Source of the DNA: Symsagittifera roscoffensis
Lineage: Eukaryota; Xenacoelomorpha; Acoela; Convolutidae
Length of the DNA stretch: 64,000 bases
Assembly: GCF_963678635.1 (NCBI RefSeq)
Contig: NC_087067.1
Coordinates: forward strand, 48,901,618-48,965,617
Reading direction: 5' to 3'
The notes under the pieces were generated by a model, which was not told where the DNA came from, did no database searches, and worked only from the letters and a program-made list of their open reading frames with translations. Made by a program: the position numbers and the translations under genes. Shown here one piece after another: positions 20,201-27,971 of this stretch (within the stretch, counting starts at the first letter, position 1; every line of letters begins with the position of its first letter).

Positions 20201-20526
20201 AAGTGGCGTTGAGAGTAGTATTCGCGTTGTCTCCGGGATATGCACATCTGCCGGATGGACTGAAGTTTGTGTATGCAATGGTAGCCTTACTTTCGGAAGA
20301 AAAATATGATGTAATCATATCGGCCCCGAATCGCATGATAGAAATGGAGAACCTGAGGCCACTTAAGGCTGAACTGCCTGCAGTATGGTCAGATATCTCA
20401 AACGCGATGAGAGGATTCAAGGACCACGCGCTACACATGTTAGTGTTGGACGAAGTGCTGGGGTTGGAACTGTCCAACTTCAGTCGGCAACTCAAACTGA
20501 AACCGGGAATAGACGACGACCATTGA
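17296..20526 (+). CDS. Accessory ORF A: SGNH (GDSL) hydrolase, possibly with a second SGNH-like domain
   Basis: ATG 17296, 1076 codons. Residues 1-60 are helical. About 160-235 is a charged coiled coil. Residues about 400-585 are an SGNH hydrolase: block I ILGDSLVR (S411), a Gly in AFGGATI, block III VGTNDIS (N460), block V DGIHF (D554, H557). All catalytic positions are present, so an active esterase is likely by family knowledge; the substrate is unknown. A disordered stretch follows (600-700). Residues about 860-1076 repeat the theme weakly: VVANSEF (S871), FAGINDH (G920, N922) and a terminal DDDH (D1073, H1076), read here as a possible second, divergent SGNH domain. The frame ends in a single TGA and stays open in frame beyond it. 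Esterase ORFs are known in CR1/L2-type LINEs; one in an LTR element is unusual. Confidence 0.85.
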   Translation: MDNFNLDELMDLAEAYVGPMVDAIYRRLIERDFALEDPEVVMLLTALINILGHDNRGDRPTEVLLMAAYGERGVLDRPNMRVMRWRNGALSGSDLANEPGLGSSRTYQPGEMPMPSKPKPGLTRMHQEMNSEATSSGSPLRAAVPPKRAKVTQKVQTNQTIQDLDEMNDQLRSTKKELDEMTKSMLQMEEDRDMWRKLFEDCNKMQGQEIERLRQEYIERSEQVALTTAVEKVIPARDIPRGQSPMELLTPREMSQTTETRLPAETNRVTIPDPSDTLGDPVVEHTVRRLIETAGRLVANKNAPGSGVTAPYGTIDDTGKVRLSQTVIRQGISDVTPLMGSSRIPERKVRKMPAKKVSRIIDVQKNNQLKYNFTGVPETDPRACFNRATWSPPVNLQKPPLGTSHLILGDSLVRVLSNLRTSWVTTVMAFGGATIAQLYRMVELMNPGKIPNVMILVGTNDISRGSDEQEALWESMMVCLFTTLWQKFSCAVLTVCTVPMNARSLTASGRRHNKGVIRWNNILRNLANRNAGRMILMDIEHELRAMDQARLTTDGIHFDSIEGQAWLNRVFQERLDELEAELFDTGVLKEEGTVSDAVITTFVPPSLETRLGTVPAVTNYRQQSSSEPGRRTDVQDRLGEAPMRRTIHPRRRIGPINQQIEEVAGTSRSDTRSETTSTSREERPSRGSLLWSRSIPSPWHIYKDELMKLDLQRVSFIEDARRMLNGAMLSVSRLYSITGVDWLIAASINFSSTTALRFADLEGLPSNNTMGPVNARPLQDVRLNHDEGNREEKPGRFLTARAPIGQHVKIFRQLTTPPGHVKERVYPKLVNQDGDAQRYGGLTAIKKDETIFAAYDKAEMRKAKIMVVANSEFVYTSKSLFWPDVIMLAAVDLDLLQSVSLAIGVQRQTDMNPITIVFAGINDHLHSRGFLSRLRDPATAENAVWPAIKDILESMGEVVDATKEGSFNKVALRVVFALSPGYAHLPDGLKFVYAMVALLSEEKYDVIISAPNRMIEMENLRPLKAELPAVWSDISNAMRGFKDHALHMLVLDEVLGLELSNFSRQLKLKPGIDDDH

Positions 20527-21546
20527 GTGATCACGGCAATGTCCAACGACTTATGGTTCCGAGCAATAGAGGTGGCAAGTGAAGACACAAGAAGAAAAAA
20601 CTCACTAGAGACGAGAGCTCATCTGGAGGCGATGGTTCTGAGAACCAAGCCGGAAGCCAACCAGTGGCTACACCTGAATTCTAGAGTAGCGGCATTGGGT
20701 GCAGATGCTTTTCAGCAAGGCCCCGTAATGATCACGAAGATACATGTCTACTTGTTGAAGGAGGTGAACCTGGCGGAAAATGCCGGAGAAAAGACCGCTG
20801 AGTTTGTGAACAGAATGTGTCAGATTACTCTGGAAACCTTCTGGACCCAGGAAGTGAAGGGACAGGAGGGATTTGAAAGGACAGACAGCATGCTAGAAGG
20901 GTTGGGAGCCGGATGGACCGCGTCCTTCTTGGCAAAAGTTTACCCGAAAGTCTCGCACTATTTGATAAAGGAATTCCTCCAAGCAGTAGTGAGAGTATCG
21001 ATAGTGGAATTAATAGCCTTGTTCGTGACATTCGGAGCGGAGAGTTTCGTGAAAGGACCGGCGATACTGCTCACGGATGGAATACAGAACCTGCGACTAG
21101 ATGGACTTCTGACATTGATAGCAATAACCCACGGAAACTTGGGAGGACTAATGAAACTGGCACGTTGTCCAGAGCAGATGAAAGAGAGAGTGAGGAACCT
21201 GGATATGAAGAAATCCACGGACTCGTGGAACAAAATAAGAGATCTGAGACACACTCTTATCCAATATCTCTTGCAGCAAAATCGCTTTGGAACCGGAGAA
21301 GACGAGACAATTGAAAGAGAGGAAGATGTTAGACGACATGTTGGAGGCATGCCGCTATTAACGGATCTGAGCTTGGCTATGAGGACCGATCCCTTGGCGC
21401 TGATCAGAGGAGTCACGGAGTTCGTGACAGTGATCTATGGACCAGCAGTCACGTTTGCGTTCCCTGACGTTAAAGTGGAAGCATATAGGAGGTCGGTGCT
21501 GCACCTGAACCTCATATCGGCAGTGGACGGTAGTACACTGAACTGA
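20527..21546 (+). CDS. Accessory ORF B, in frame with ORF A after one TGA
   Basis: The frame continues directly from ORF A (20527-21546). Its first ATG is 20539 (MSNDLWFRAI), only four codons after the stop. About 336 residues, mostly helical, with a hydrophobic helix near 155-175 that lacks the length and flanks of a membrane segment. I do not recognise the family. The immediate in-frame continuation suggests that A and B are one protein in an undamaged copy, or are linked by readthrough or reinitiation. The end is TGA at 21544. Confidence 0.6.
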   Translation: MITAMSNDLWFRAIEVASEDTRRKNSLETRAHLEAMVLRTKPEANQWLHLNSRVAALGADAFQQGPVMITKIHVYLLKEVNLAENAGEKTAEFVNRMCQITLETFWTQEVKGQEGFERTDSMLEGLGAGWTASFLAKVYPKVSHYLIKEFLQAVVRVSIVELIALFVTFGAESFVKGPAILLTDGIQNLRLDGLLTLIAITHGNLGGLMKLARCPEQMKERVRNLDMKKSTDSWNKIRDLRHTLIQYLLQQNRFGTGEDETIEREEDVRRHVGGMPLLTDLSLAMRTDPLALIRGVTEFVTVIYGPAVTFAFPDVKVEAYRRSVLHLNLISAVDGSTLN

Positions 21547-21577
21547 TGTGAGCAGAACACATTGCGGGAGCTCATGA

Positions 21578-21841
21578 GTGAAGATCTGTTATTTGCGAAA
21601 ATATCGGAGCCAGATTACAGTCATCAATTTTGACGATCACTTCCGTGACCGCATGGGAGAAGTAGAAAGAGGACACATCGAGGTGTTTCCAAAGCTTTGG
21701 AATCTGAGACCCTATGACAAAACGAATGGTGAAATAACCAGAGTGCCTCGTCTCACTGCAGCATATCACAAGGTGAGAGAAGAGACGAAGGACTGGGCGA
21801 TTACAAGAAGCTACTGGAGGCAATCCCTGAATTCCCTCTAA
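21578..21841 (+). CDS. Accessory ORF C, short frame-shifted piece before ORF D
   Basis: An 87-codon open frame with no ATG at its start. Coding-like sequence begins in frame 1 near 21574 (MSEDLLFAKI), moves to frame 2 by about 21630 (FDDHFRDRMGEVERG), then returns to frame 1 near 21790 and runs into ORF D. Two compensating frame changes within 200 bp suggest that C is the N-terminal part of ORF D, broken by indels. Function unknown. Confidence 0.45.
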   Translation: MKICYLRKYRSQITVINFDDHFRDRMGEVERGHIEVFPKLWNLRPYDKTNGEITRVPRLTAAYHKVREETKDWAITRSYWRQSLNSL

Positions 21842-21849
21842 TAAGAAGG

Positions 21850-24234
21850 ATGTTGCTCGGAGCAGTCTCCGTGGTACAAACTCCTAGGTTGAGAGCATTC
21901 GAAACCAATGAAAGGAGAGTAGGGAATTTCTCGGGAACGATGGATCCATACTTCGTGGGGAGAAATGCCGCCGTGTTACAGTACACACGATTTGCATACA
22001 CGGACCAAGCGACGAGAAGGCGAATAAGCAACGCCGCTACTCCCAAGCCTGGAAGATTTGATGAGGAATGGAAGGGACTAGGCTTAGCTCCGATGAGAAT
22101 GAGAGGCAGGACAAAATTGCCTGAAGCCTCATTGATCCTGACTAGCGTAAGACAGGAAATGAAAGTGGGAGGAGTACTGCAGACAAGAACTTTCCTAGCA
22201 CCCTTCGGCTGCGAAGAAATCAAAGTGGTCCATGGAGAAGAGAAAGATAAATTGGCAGGTACATTGCTCATACCGAGATTCCAGGAAGAAGCCGACAATG
22301 ACGAACGAGGACCATCGAGCGCGAACAAGGATAAGTCAGAAGGAGATGACGGACAGGGTGGAAGCCGTCAGACTGAAGAACCCATGCAACAAGATCAAGC
22401 TGGTGGGGAAGACGACAGGGCATCAACAGGAGGAACATCCAGCCTGGATTTCAATATCTTCAGTGATCTTGAGAATAATGCAGACACGTTGGAAACGACT
22501 GAGCCAGCGGATGAAGGCATCTCGACACTGGAGCCTCCGTCAGCCTTTGAGGAAATGAAACGGAATTTGCCGGAGAGCAGCTCTCCTGCCAATTCAAGAA
22601 ATAACGACCAGAGAATCCTCATGGAATCACCTCGGAGGAGAAGAATAGAGGCCTCAGCCAGAGTACCTTTCTTGGGAACGCTGCCCGAAGAAGAATGGGA
22701 AGTACATCACCGAGACCATGAGAGTAGGACGGGATGTAAGCTGGACAGAGTGGCGTTTATGGAAGAAGTCTGGACCGTGATTCAGAGCTATGGGACCCAG
22801 TCCATCCTCAAAACAGGTCTTAATCAACCCTTGATGAGAGAAGTACTTGACAAGCTTGATGAGTGTGAAGGGAGACTGAGTGAGTTATTGATCGACTCAG
22901 CCACTGATGAGAGTGAAGCGAATTCTCCCATCAAGATGACACCGCAGGACGATGAAGGAGAGGTGGTGTACCTGTCAAGGACCAGGAGAGGGACGATGCA
23001 ATCGAAAATGGTGATTGATAAAATCAATGCGATGAAAATGAAGTTAGGCAGCAGAGTGATGCCGAGGAGAATTGGGAAGACGAAAGTGGATTCAGAAATA
23101 TCGATGAAAGCTGGTAACTCAGCGAAAAGAAAACGAGTCGAGGAGGTCATGGATTTGGGGCAAGGTGATTATCAATTGTCTGGCACAGATAGAATATTAA
23201 CTGATATAGCGATGGTGCCACCCATTCTCATGGCGGGGATGAAGTCAACCGGTTATAAATCCAAAAGGAGTGACCGCACTCTGACTGGAGCAACCTTGGA
23301 AATGGAAATACTCAGCCAATGTGGAGAGAGCAAAATGAGGGACTTCAAGCCATCTCCCATGAATCATGGAAAGGGAGGTGTCGCAGGACAACTAACACCA
23401 GTGGAATACAACCGACTGACAGTGTCGGAGACTGTGTCGATAGATGAACCCACCGGTGGATACATGGAGATGTTGGAATACCGAAACTCGGCTAGAGGGT
23501 ATGTAATGGCCCTGGAAGACGAAAAAGCCATGGAGGGTTATCTGGAAACGATGTTGCAAGGCACCACCCTCAAGCAGAAGGCGTACGGGACTTTGGCGTC
23601 GTCTGACATACAGGCGGAAACGATCGAGCATTTAGTGAGCCTTCCATGGAAAGCAGTAGTGTTGAGGTATTTCGAAGAAGAAATGAGGACTATGCCAAGA
23701 ATACATGCTCTCGTGGCAGTACCTTACGTAAGAACAGAGTTGCAACACAGGTTCGCCTGGTGCATGATGGGACTGACTCGCGAAGAATATGATTCAGAAG
23801 AAAGAAAGAGATCAAAAGAAGAAAAGGTTTTCCTTATGACGAATCTGAGGGATCTGATAGTCCAGGAGGGAGCAGCAGTAGCGTGTGCGAAGCGGAGAGA
23901 CGCTCTCTGTTTCATTCGATTCCTGATAGAGCAGATTTCAGTACCTGCGTTAAACACTTGTGTTAAAATGTTGAATGAAGGCGATGAACGAACGAAAGCC
24001 TTATTCTTGCTAGCACTGCTGGATATGCAGCAAAGTAAACCGATGAGGGTAAACGTGAAAGAACCTGAGGAATTGGAACCCATGAAAAAGATAGACGAGA
24101 TCAGGAGATTCTCAAACAAGGAGCTGAGACTCACTAAAGAATCTATAGGAGCATTGCCGAAATCCAGTGAATACTGTGGACCGATCAAGAAGAAGTCATA
24201 TAGCTACGTATCCGGGATCATAGGGATAGCGTAA
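21850..24234 (+). CDS. Accessory ORF D (794 codons), unrecognised
   Basis: ATG 21850 is used as the start, but open sequence extends about 60 nt upstream in frame and the true N-terminus may lie in ORF C. Residues 1-130 look folded. About 135-290 is an acidic, disordered linker rich in Glu, Asp and Ser. Residues 300-380 and 560-760 are helical, with several Cys residues near 670-700 and a basic C-terminal tail. I find no known motif, signal peptide or membrane segment. It is the largest unknown protein of the element. It ends at a TAA (24232) and the same frame remains open for another 366 nt. Confidence 0.6.
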   Translation: MLLGAVSVVQTPRLRAFETNERRVGNFSGTMDPYFVGRNAAVLQYTRFAYTDQATRRRISNAATPKPGRFDEEWKGLGLAPMRMRGRTKLPEASLILTSVRQEMKVGGVLQTRTFLAPFGCEEIKVVHGEEKDKLAGTLLIPRFQEEADNDERGPSSANKDKSEGDDGQGGSRQTEEPMQQDQAGGEDDRASTGGTSSLDFNIFSDLENNADTLETTEPADEGISTLEPPSAFEEMKRNLPESSSPANSRNNDQRILMESPRRRRIEASARVPFLGTLPEEEWEVHHRDHESRTGCKLDRVAFMEEVWTVIQSYGTQSILKTGLNQPLMREVLDKLDECEGRLSELLIDSATDESEANSPIKMTPQDDEGEVVYLSRTRRGTMQSKMVIDKINAMKMKLGSRVMPRRIGKTKVDSEISMKAGNSAKRKRVEEVMDLGQGDYQLSGTDRILTDIAMVPPILMAGMKSTGYKSKRSDRTLTGATLEMEILSQCGESKMRDFKPSPMNHGKGGVAGQLTPVEYNRLTVSETVSIDEPTGGYMEMLEYRNSARGYVMALEDEKAMEGYLETMLQGTTLKQKAYGTLASSDIQAETIEHLVSLPWKAVVLRYFEEEMRTMPRIHALVAVPYVRTELQHRFAWCMMGLTREEYDSEERKRSKEEKVFLMTNLRDLIVQEGAAVACAKRRDALCFIRFLIEQISVPALNTCVKMLNEGDERTKALFLLALLDMQQSKPMRVNVKEPEELEPMKKIDEIRRFSNKELRLTKESIGALPKSSEYCGPIKKKSYSYVSGIIGIA

Positions 24235-24600
24235 AATCCTTTCCTGAGTGAAGACATACGCGATTGCTTCTTTGATTACGAGCAGGCGGTGTTGTTAAGA
24301 TTCTGGACGTCCAGAATTGTAACGATTAAGAGCGTTAACAATACACAGGCCAAATTAGGACTGGTCTTGGAAGAAGAGGTGACTGCACCTTCAGTACCAA
24401 AATCCGACAAGAGAGTGGAGTTTGGGTTGGGATTCTCAGATGAATTACTGAGAACGAGCTTGATGGCAGTGTGGGAATTGATGAGGCCATCATGGTGTCC
24501 TAGTCCCAACGCTGACTCAATATTACGGGCGACGCAGGACATACAGAGGGAACTGAATGCAGACTGTAACCTGCGTGACCTCAACATCATGATAATGTGA
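24235..24600 (+). CDS. Accessory ORF E, in frame after the TAA of ORF D
   Basis: Frame 1 is open from immediately after the TAA at 24232 to 24600. There is no ATG near its start, so the continuation depends on ORF D or starts at a non-ATG codon (TTG 24289). It ends in TGA TGA TAG, which looks like a genuine terminus. About 120 residues with no recognised motif. I infer that D and E form one protein in an intact copy. Confidence 0.45.
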   Translation, partial: NPFLSEDIRDCFFDYEQAVLLRFWTSRIVTIKSVNNTQAKLGLVLEEEVTAPSVPKSDKRVEFGLGFSDELLRTSLMAVWELMRPSWCPSPNADSILRATQDIQRELNADCNLRDLNIMIM

Positions 24601-24699
24601 TGATAGCAGCCTCTAAGAGCAACGGAGAAGATAAAGTAGAGTTGCCTGGCTGGGGACCAGAAGACTGAATCAAACCTGGTAGCTGTCTGGCGGAAGTCT
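24601..24699 (+). other. Short gap between accessory ORFs E and F
   Basis: About 100 bp with stops in all frames or very short frames. It separates two apparent translation units of the accessory block. Confidence 0.5.
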
Positions 24700-25293
24700 G
24701 TGGACTGGAGGGTCACGTTTTGTGGAGGTCTAGACTGTGTGAAAACACTGGAGAAACAACACAAGCAATTGACAGTATTGTTTGGGAACGTAGTGATGAA
24801 AGCAAGAACTGAAACGGAACTGATAGCAGATTGCCATGGAGGAACCGATGTGAATCTAGTGACTGCACTAGGATTCTACAGCATGTTTGGTTCTTTAGAG
24901 TCACTATTGAATCTGGAACAGAAACATGAGGTGGTCACAGCCATCAGTGTAGAAGTATTCCCAGGAGTTCTGCAGACTGAGCAGAAATACATAGGAAAAT
25001 GGAGGGAAGCAATCGAGACGGAAATGAACATTAGACACAGCGAGACTTATTGTAGACCATCAGGAGCACGATATTTGGTGGGTTCAACGTTGGCTCCAAT
25101 GTGCAAGAGCAGATATCCTGTACATTTCGTGGCTGTGGACGTGAAGAGTAAAAGAACGATCGTGGATCAAGCCTTCTCAGTGCCGAAGTGTGTGAGATTG
25201 GCGAGAATGTCTGAAAAGTCTTACGAGTTACTATGTAAGATGTTCTCAGCAGTTCCAGAGAGAACCAAAGAAGAATTGGAGTCAATACTATGA
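24700..25293 (+). CDS. Accessory ORF F, unrecognised
   Basis: A 197-codon frame whose first codon is GTG; open sequence reaches back to about 24640. It is a mixed helical and strand protein with several Cys and His (near C8, C13, H47, C127, C141, C169, C186). No known motif. The single TGA at 25291 is followed in the same frame by ORF G, with an ATG nine bases later. Confidence 0.5.
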   Translation: MDWRVTFCGGLDCVKTLEKQHKQLTVLFGNVVMKARTETELIADCHGGTDVNLVTALGFYSMFGSLESLLNLEQKHEVVTAISVEVFPGVLQTEQKYIGKWREAIETEMNIRHSETYCRPSGARYLVGSTLAPMCKSRYPVHFVAVDVKSKRTIVDQAFSVPKCVRLARMSEKSYELLCKMFSAVPERTKEELESIL

Positions 25294-25302
25294 AAGAAGT
25301 TC

Positions 25303-26238
25303 ATGGGATATGTGAGTGGGAACTTCAGTGACTTTGAGAGACAGAAACAGAGAGGATCAACTGGCACAGATTACAATGCAGTAGATGAGAATGATGAAGT
25401 CCACCGAGTGATGATGGAAGTGGAACCATTGCTGGAAGCTTCGGGAAGACGTAATTGGAGGAGCATCATGTTGACACATGACGAGTTTCCTTGCCACTGC
25501 TTGCTGCAGACCTGGTGGTATCCCAAGCGTAGTAATCTGATGTTGATCTGGGACTCTGGAGAGCTGCTTTCCATGGGTTTACCAGATTCATCACAGCCCG
25601 TAACAATAGTGATAGTGGGAGTTATGATGGCGATACGATGGCTGGAAGCTCATGTGAGAGAAAATAATAGACAGGAGGCACCAACGAGAGAACAATTGCG
25701 GAAATTAGATTGTCTAAAAGATTTAGATCTTTTTGAGACAATGTGCAAAGTTCAAAACATTCCGATGGAAGTGAAGAAGATATGGGCAAGAAAACGATTG
25801 ATGCCATGGTTCAGAGCTAACATGACTGCATGGTTGTACGAGTATGCGAAAAAGCATATGTCGAAGCATGGCAGAGTGTACAGTGAATATCAGCTGGACA
25901 TTGGGGCAGGAGCTTTCAAGCGAGCTTTCGTGACTCATCGGAATGCAGTGACCACCGCTGTGAAAAGAATTTCCAGGACGAGTGAGCGTAGTGGAAATGA
26001 GAAGGGAGAGATGCTGAAAGAAGATTTGGAGAGAAACGTGACGTTGTGTCTCCACAACAGCTTCTGCAGAAACAGAGAATCCAACGTGGATCCCCTACCT
26101 TGCTGTAAACAGAGGGTAGAAGAGCAGAAGTGTTGGAGGACGGCTTCCAACAGCGTCAGGATAGCCAACGACGTGCTACAAGACACGGAAACCGAAAGTG
26201 TGGAGTCAGTATCACAGGAGGAAGAAATGGAACATTGA
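25303..26238 (+). CDS. Accessory ORF G, unrecognised, Cys/His-containing
   Basis: ATG 25303, 311 codons, in frame with ORF F behind one TGA. It has a hydrophobic stretch near 105-125 (VTIVIVGVMMAIRWLEA) too charged at one side to call a membrane anchor, a basic helical middle (~170-245), and a Cys-rich segment near 250-285 (C-X4-C, CC, C). The end is a double stop TGA TGA. Function unknown. It is the last ORF of the element before the 3' LTR. Confidence 0.55.
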   Translation: MGYVSGNFSDFERQKQRGSTGTDYNAVDENDEVHRVMMEVEPLLEASGRRNWRSIMLTHDEFPCHCLLQTWWYPKRSNLMLIWDSGELLSMGLPDSSQPVTIVIVGVMMAIRWLEAHVRENNRQEAPTREQLRKLDCLKDLDLFETMCKVQNIPMEVKKIWARKRLMPWFRANMTAWLYEYAKKHMSKHGRVYSEYQLDIGAGAFKRAFVTHRNAVTTAVKRISRTSERSGNEKGEMLKEDLERNVTLCLHNSFCRNRESNVDPLPCCKQRVEEQKCWRTASNSVRIANDVLQDTETESVESVSQEEEMEH

Positions 26239-27051
26239 TGAATGGTCGAGAAAACAAGAGGCAACAAGAAAGAAAATTAGAAGAATTTAGAAGTTTTAGA
26301 ACTTCTAAACGACGAAAAAAGAAGAGAACAAAGGAGTGATGAAGAAAAGTTAAAATTCAGAATTGTTTTATGTGTGTGAAAAACTCAAGTGAGAAACCAA
26401 GCAACCAAGTTGTAATTGAAAACTGAAACATTTAGTTGAGTTTTGAAATTGTTGCATTTATAAATTTGCATTTTGATTTTAGTTGAAGTGGCTTTAGAGA
26501 CACTTATTATTTATTTAGAAAGGCTTAAGAGGAGAGTATATTTAAATATTCCAGCCTGCATGATCGTTTTTAATCACTTAGGAAGACTGATCACTTTGTG
26601 GTGACATGGAAGGCTTGAGTAATCTCTCGAAGAGGGAGATTGTTTCATAGTTCTTTCTAACCACAAAGTTTCTTAGTTTTAATATTCAGGACAATAACAA
26701 GCAAGATTTCCGAAGGGAAAAGCGTAGTAGGATAATTTTAGCTTGTTGGTTGGCAGGACTGTCCTGCAAGCCAACACCTTTTAAATCAAAGAGAAAAAGT
26801 TTTAATCGGGACATTGACACTGGGAGTCAGAAAATATGTTTTATCTTAGGTTATATCCTCAATGTGCAGATTAATGAAAGAATTTGAAGGCCATAGTGAT
26901 GTAGTATGATGCCATTTATGTTCTGCAGTGAGTCGATGTGACGTGGATAAAAGTAATTTCGTGCATTTTATAAATTCTGTTCGATGACACTGTAACCATT
27001 TTACGAACATTGTGCGATTCAATGAGGACATTGACGGGACTGTCCGGGGAG
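26239..27051 (+). other. 3' untranslated region of the giant element
   Basis: About 810 bp without coding potential except a short basic frame to 26339 overlapping the end of ORF G. The last bases before the 3' LTR (CCGGGGAG, 27044-27051) are a weak candidate polypurine tract. A short repeated motif (GACATTGAC with CTG and GGGAG nearby) occurs at about 26812 and 27028. Confidence 0.6.
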
Positions 27052-27971
27052 TATGAATGTCGACCAGAATGTACAAAATGCAATTTATGCAGACTTCGAA
27101 TTTTTAGCAGTAAGCCTTCCGGATTGATGATTATTAAGAATTAAGAACGTTATTGGAACGATTGGCCAAACGGTGAGGGCTAGAATATTCTGGTATTTTA
27201 AAATTTCAAAAATTTGAATTATGACGTCATATTTCTGAGAAACGTCAGAAACGGCCATTTTGACTAAAACGAGAAAGAAAGAGAGAACAACATTAGCTGC
27301 GCTAACAACAACTACGAAATAGAGATTGGAAAACTACAACGAGTTACAGAGTAACAGAGAACACTCCGAGTTGCAACTATTGTGTCGCTACAATAGTTGC
27401 AGGGCCGTTGCAGACAACGGTGAAGGGTGGAGGACAGCCTTCCGGATTAAGAGGAAGTCAAGATTAACAAGCTTGATTCAGCGGATTTGTCAATCCGGAG
27501 GGGTAAAGGAACTGAAACTTTTATCCTGTTACATAAACTTTTAGCTTCCTGTCATGTCCTGACTTGAATTTAATTAACATCTAGATTCATTTTGATAAGG
27601 ATGAGAAGCTAGGAGTTGGGGGAAAGGGTTGATCCATCTTCGATGGAGATGATGATTTTTATCTACTGAACAAAAACAATAGTAATATAATAAGTAGTAG
27701 CCCTGTTTTTAGGAGTGACCTCGTGGTCTGGGGATACTGAGACCCAGCCATGAGCTCACTATTTCTGCATGTAATCTAGTTAATTTGAGTGTTTTGACCG
27801 AAGCCGAAGGCAGTAACGTTTTTGTCGACCCGATGTTAGAAAACACCAACGAAAAGTACTGGCTTGGTAGAGACGGTGAAAAGCATGCAAAGCTCTGTTT
27901 AGACGCTAGCCAGTCGTCTTAAGACTTAGTTTTGTTTTCCGTTGATATGTATCTTCCGGGCGAATAATACA
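27052..27971 (+). repeat. 3' LTR
   Basis: Gap-free match to 3427-4346, beginning TATG rather than TGTG and ending TACA. Differences between the LTRs are few in the centre and concentrated in the first ~20 and last ~6 bases. Satellite sequence begins immediately after it. ATAA at 27971-27974 repeats the base pattern left of the 5' LTR. Confidence 0.9.

Larger units (their letters stand above)
3427..27971 (+). mobile_element. Giant Ty3/gypsy-type LTR retrotransposon (~24.5 kb)
   Basis: Two ~920-bp direct repeats bound the element. Inside, in order, are a 3-kb leader, gag, protease, reverse transcriptase, RNase H, integrase, a macro-like region, then about 9 kb of accessory ORFs and a 0.8-kb 3' region. 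The order PR-RT-RH-IN and the D,D35E integrase place it in Ty3/gypsy. A typical element is 5-10 kb; giant gypsy-type elements are known, for example Ogre in plants and Burro in planarians. Its base composition is clearly more GC-rich than the host sequence around it. The LTRs differ at only about four positions across their central ~895 bp, which suggests a recent insertion. ORF interruptions make the competence of this copy uncertain. Confidence 0.93.

Noticed and set aside
13534-25293. Alternative nuclear genetic code explaining in-frame stops
   Set aside because: All three stop codons occur as the interruptions, and the receptor and F-box genes read normally with the standard code.
17296-26238. 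Envelope gene in the accessory block
   Set aside because: No signal peptide, furin-type site or convincing membrane anchor is visible in any accessory ORF.
26130-26339. Separate basic protein at the end of the accessory block
   Set aside because: It overlaps ORF G out of frame over most of its length, has no plausible expression signal, and its basic tail is probably chance in A/G-rich sequence.
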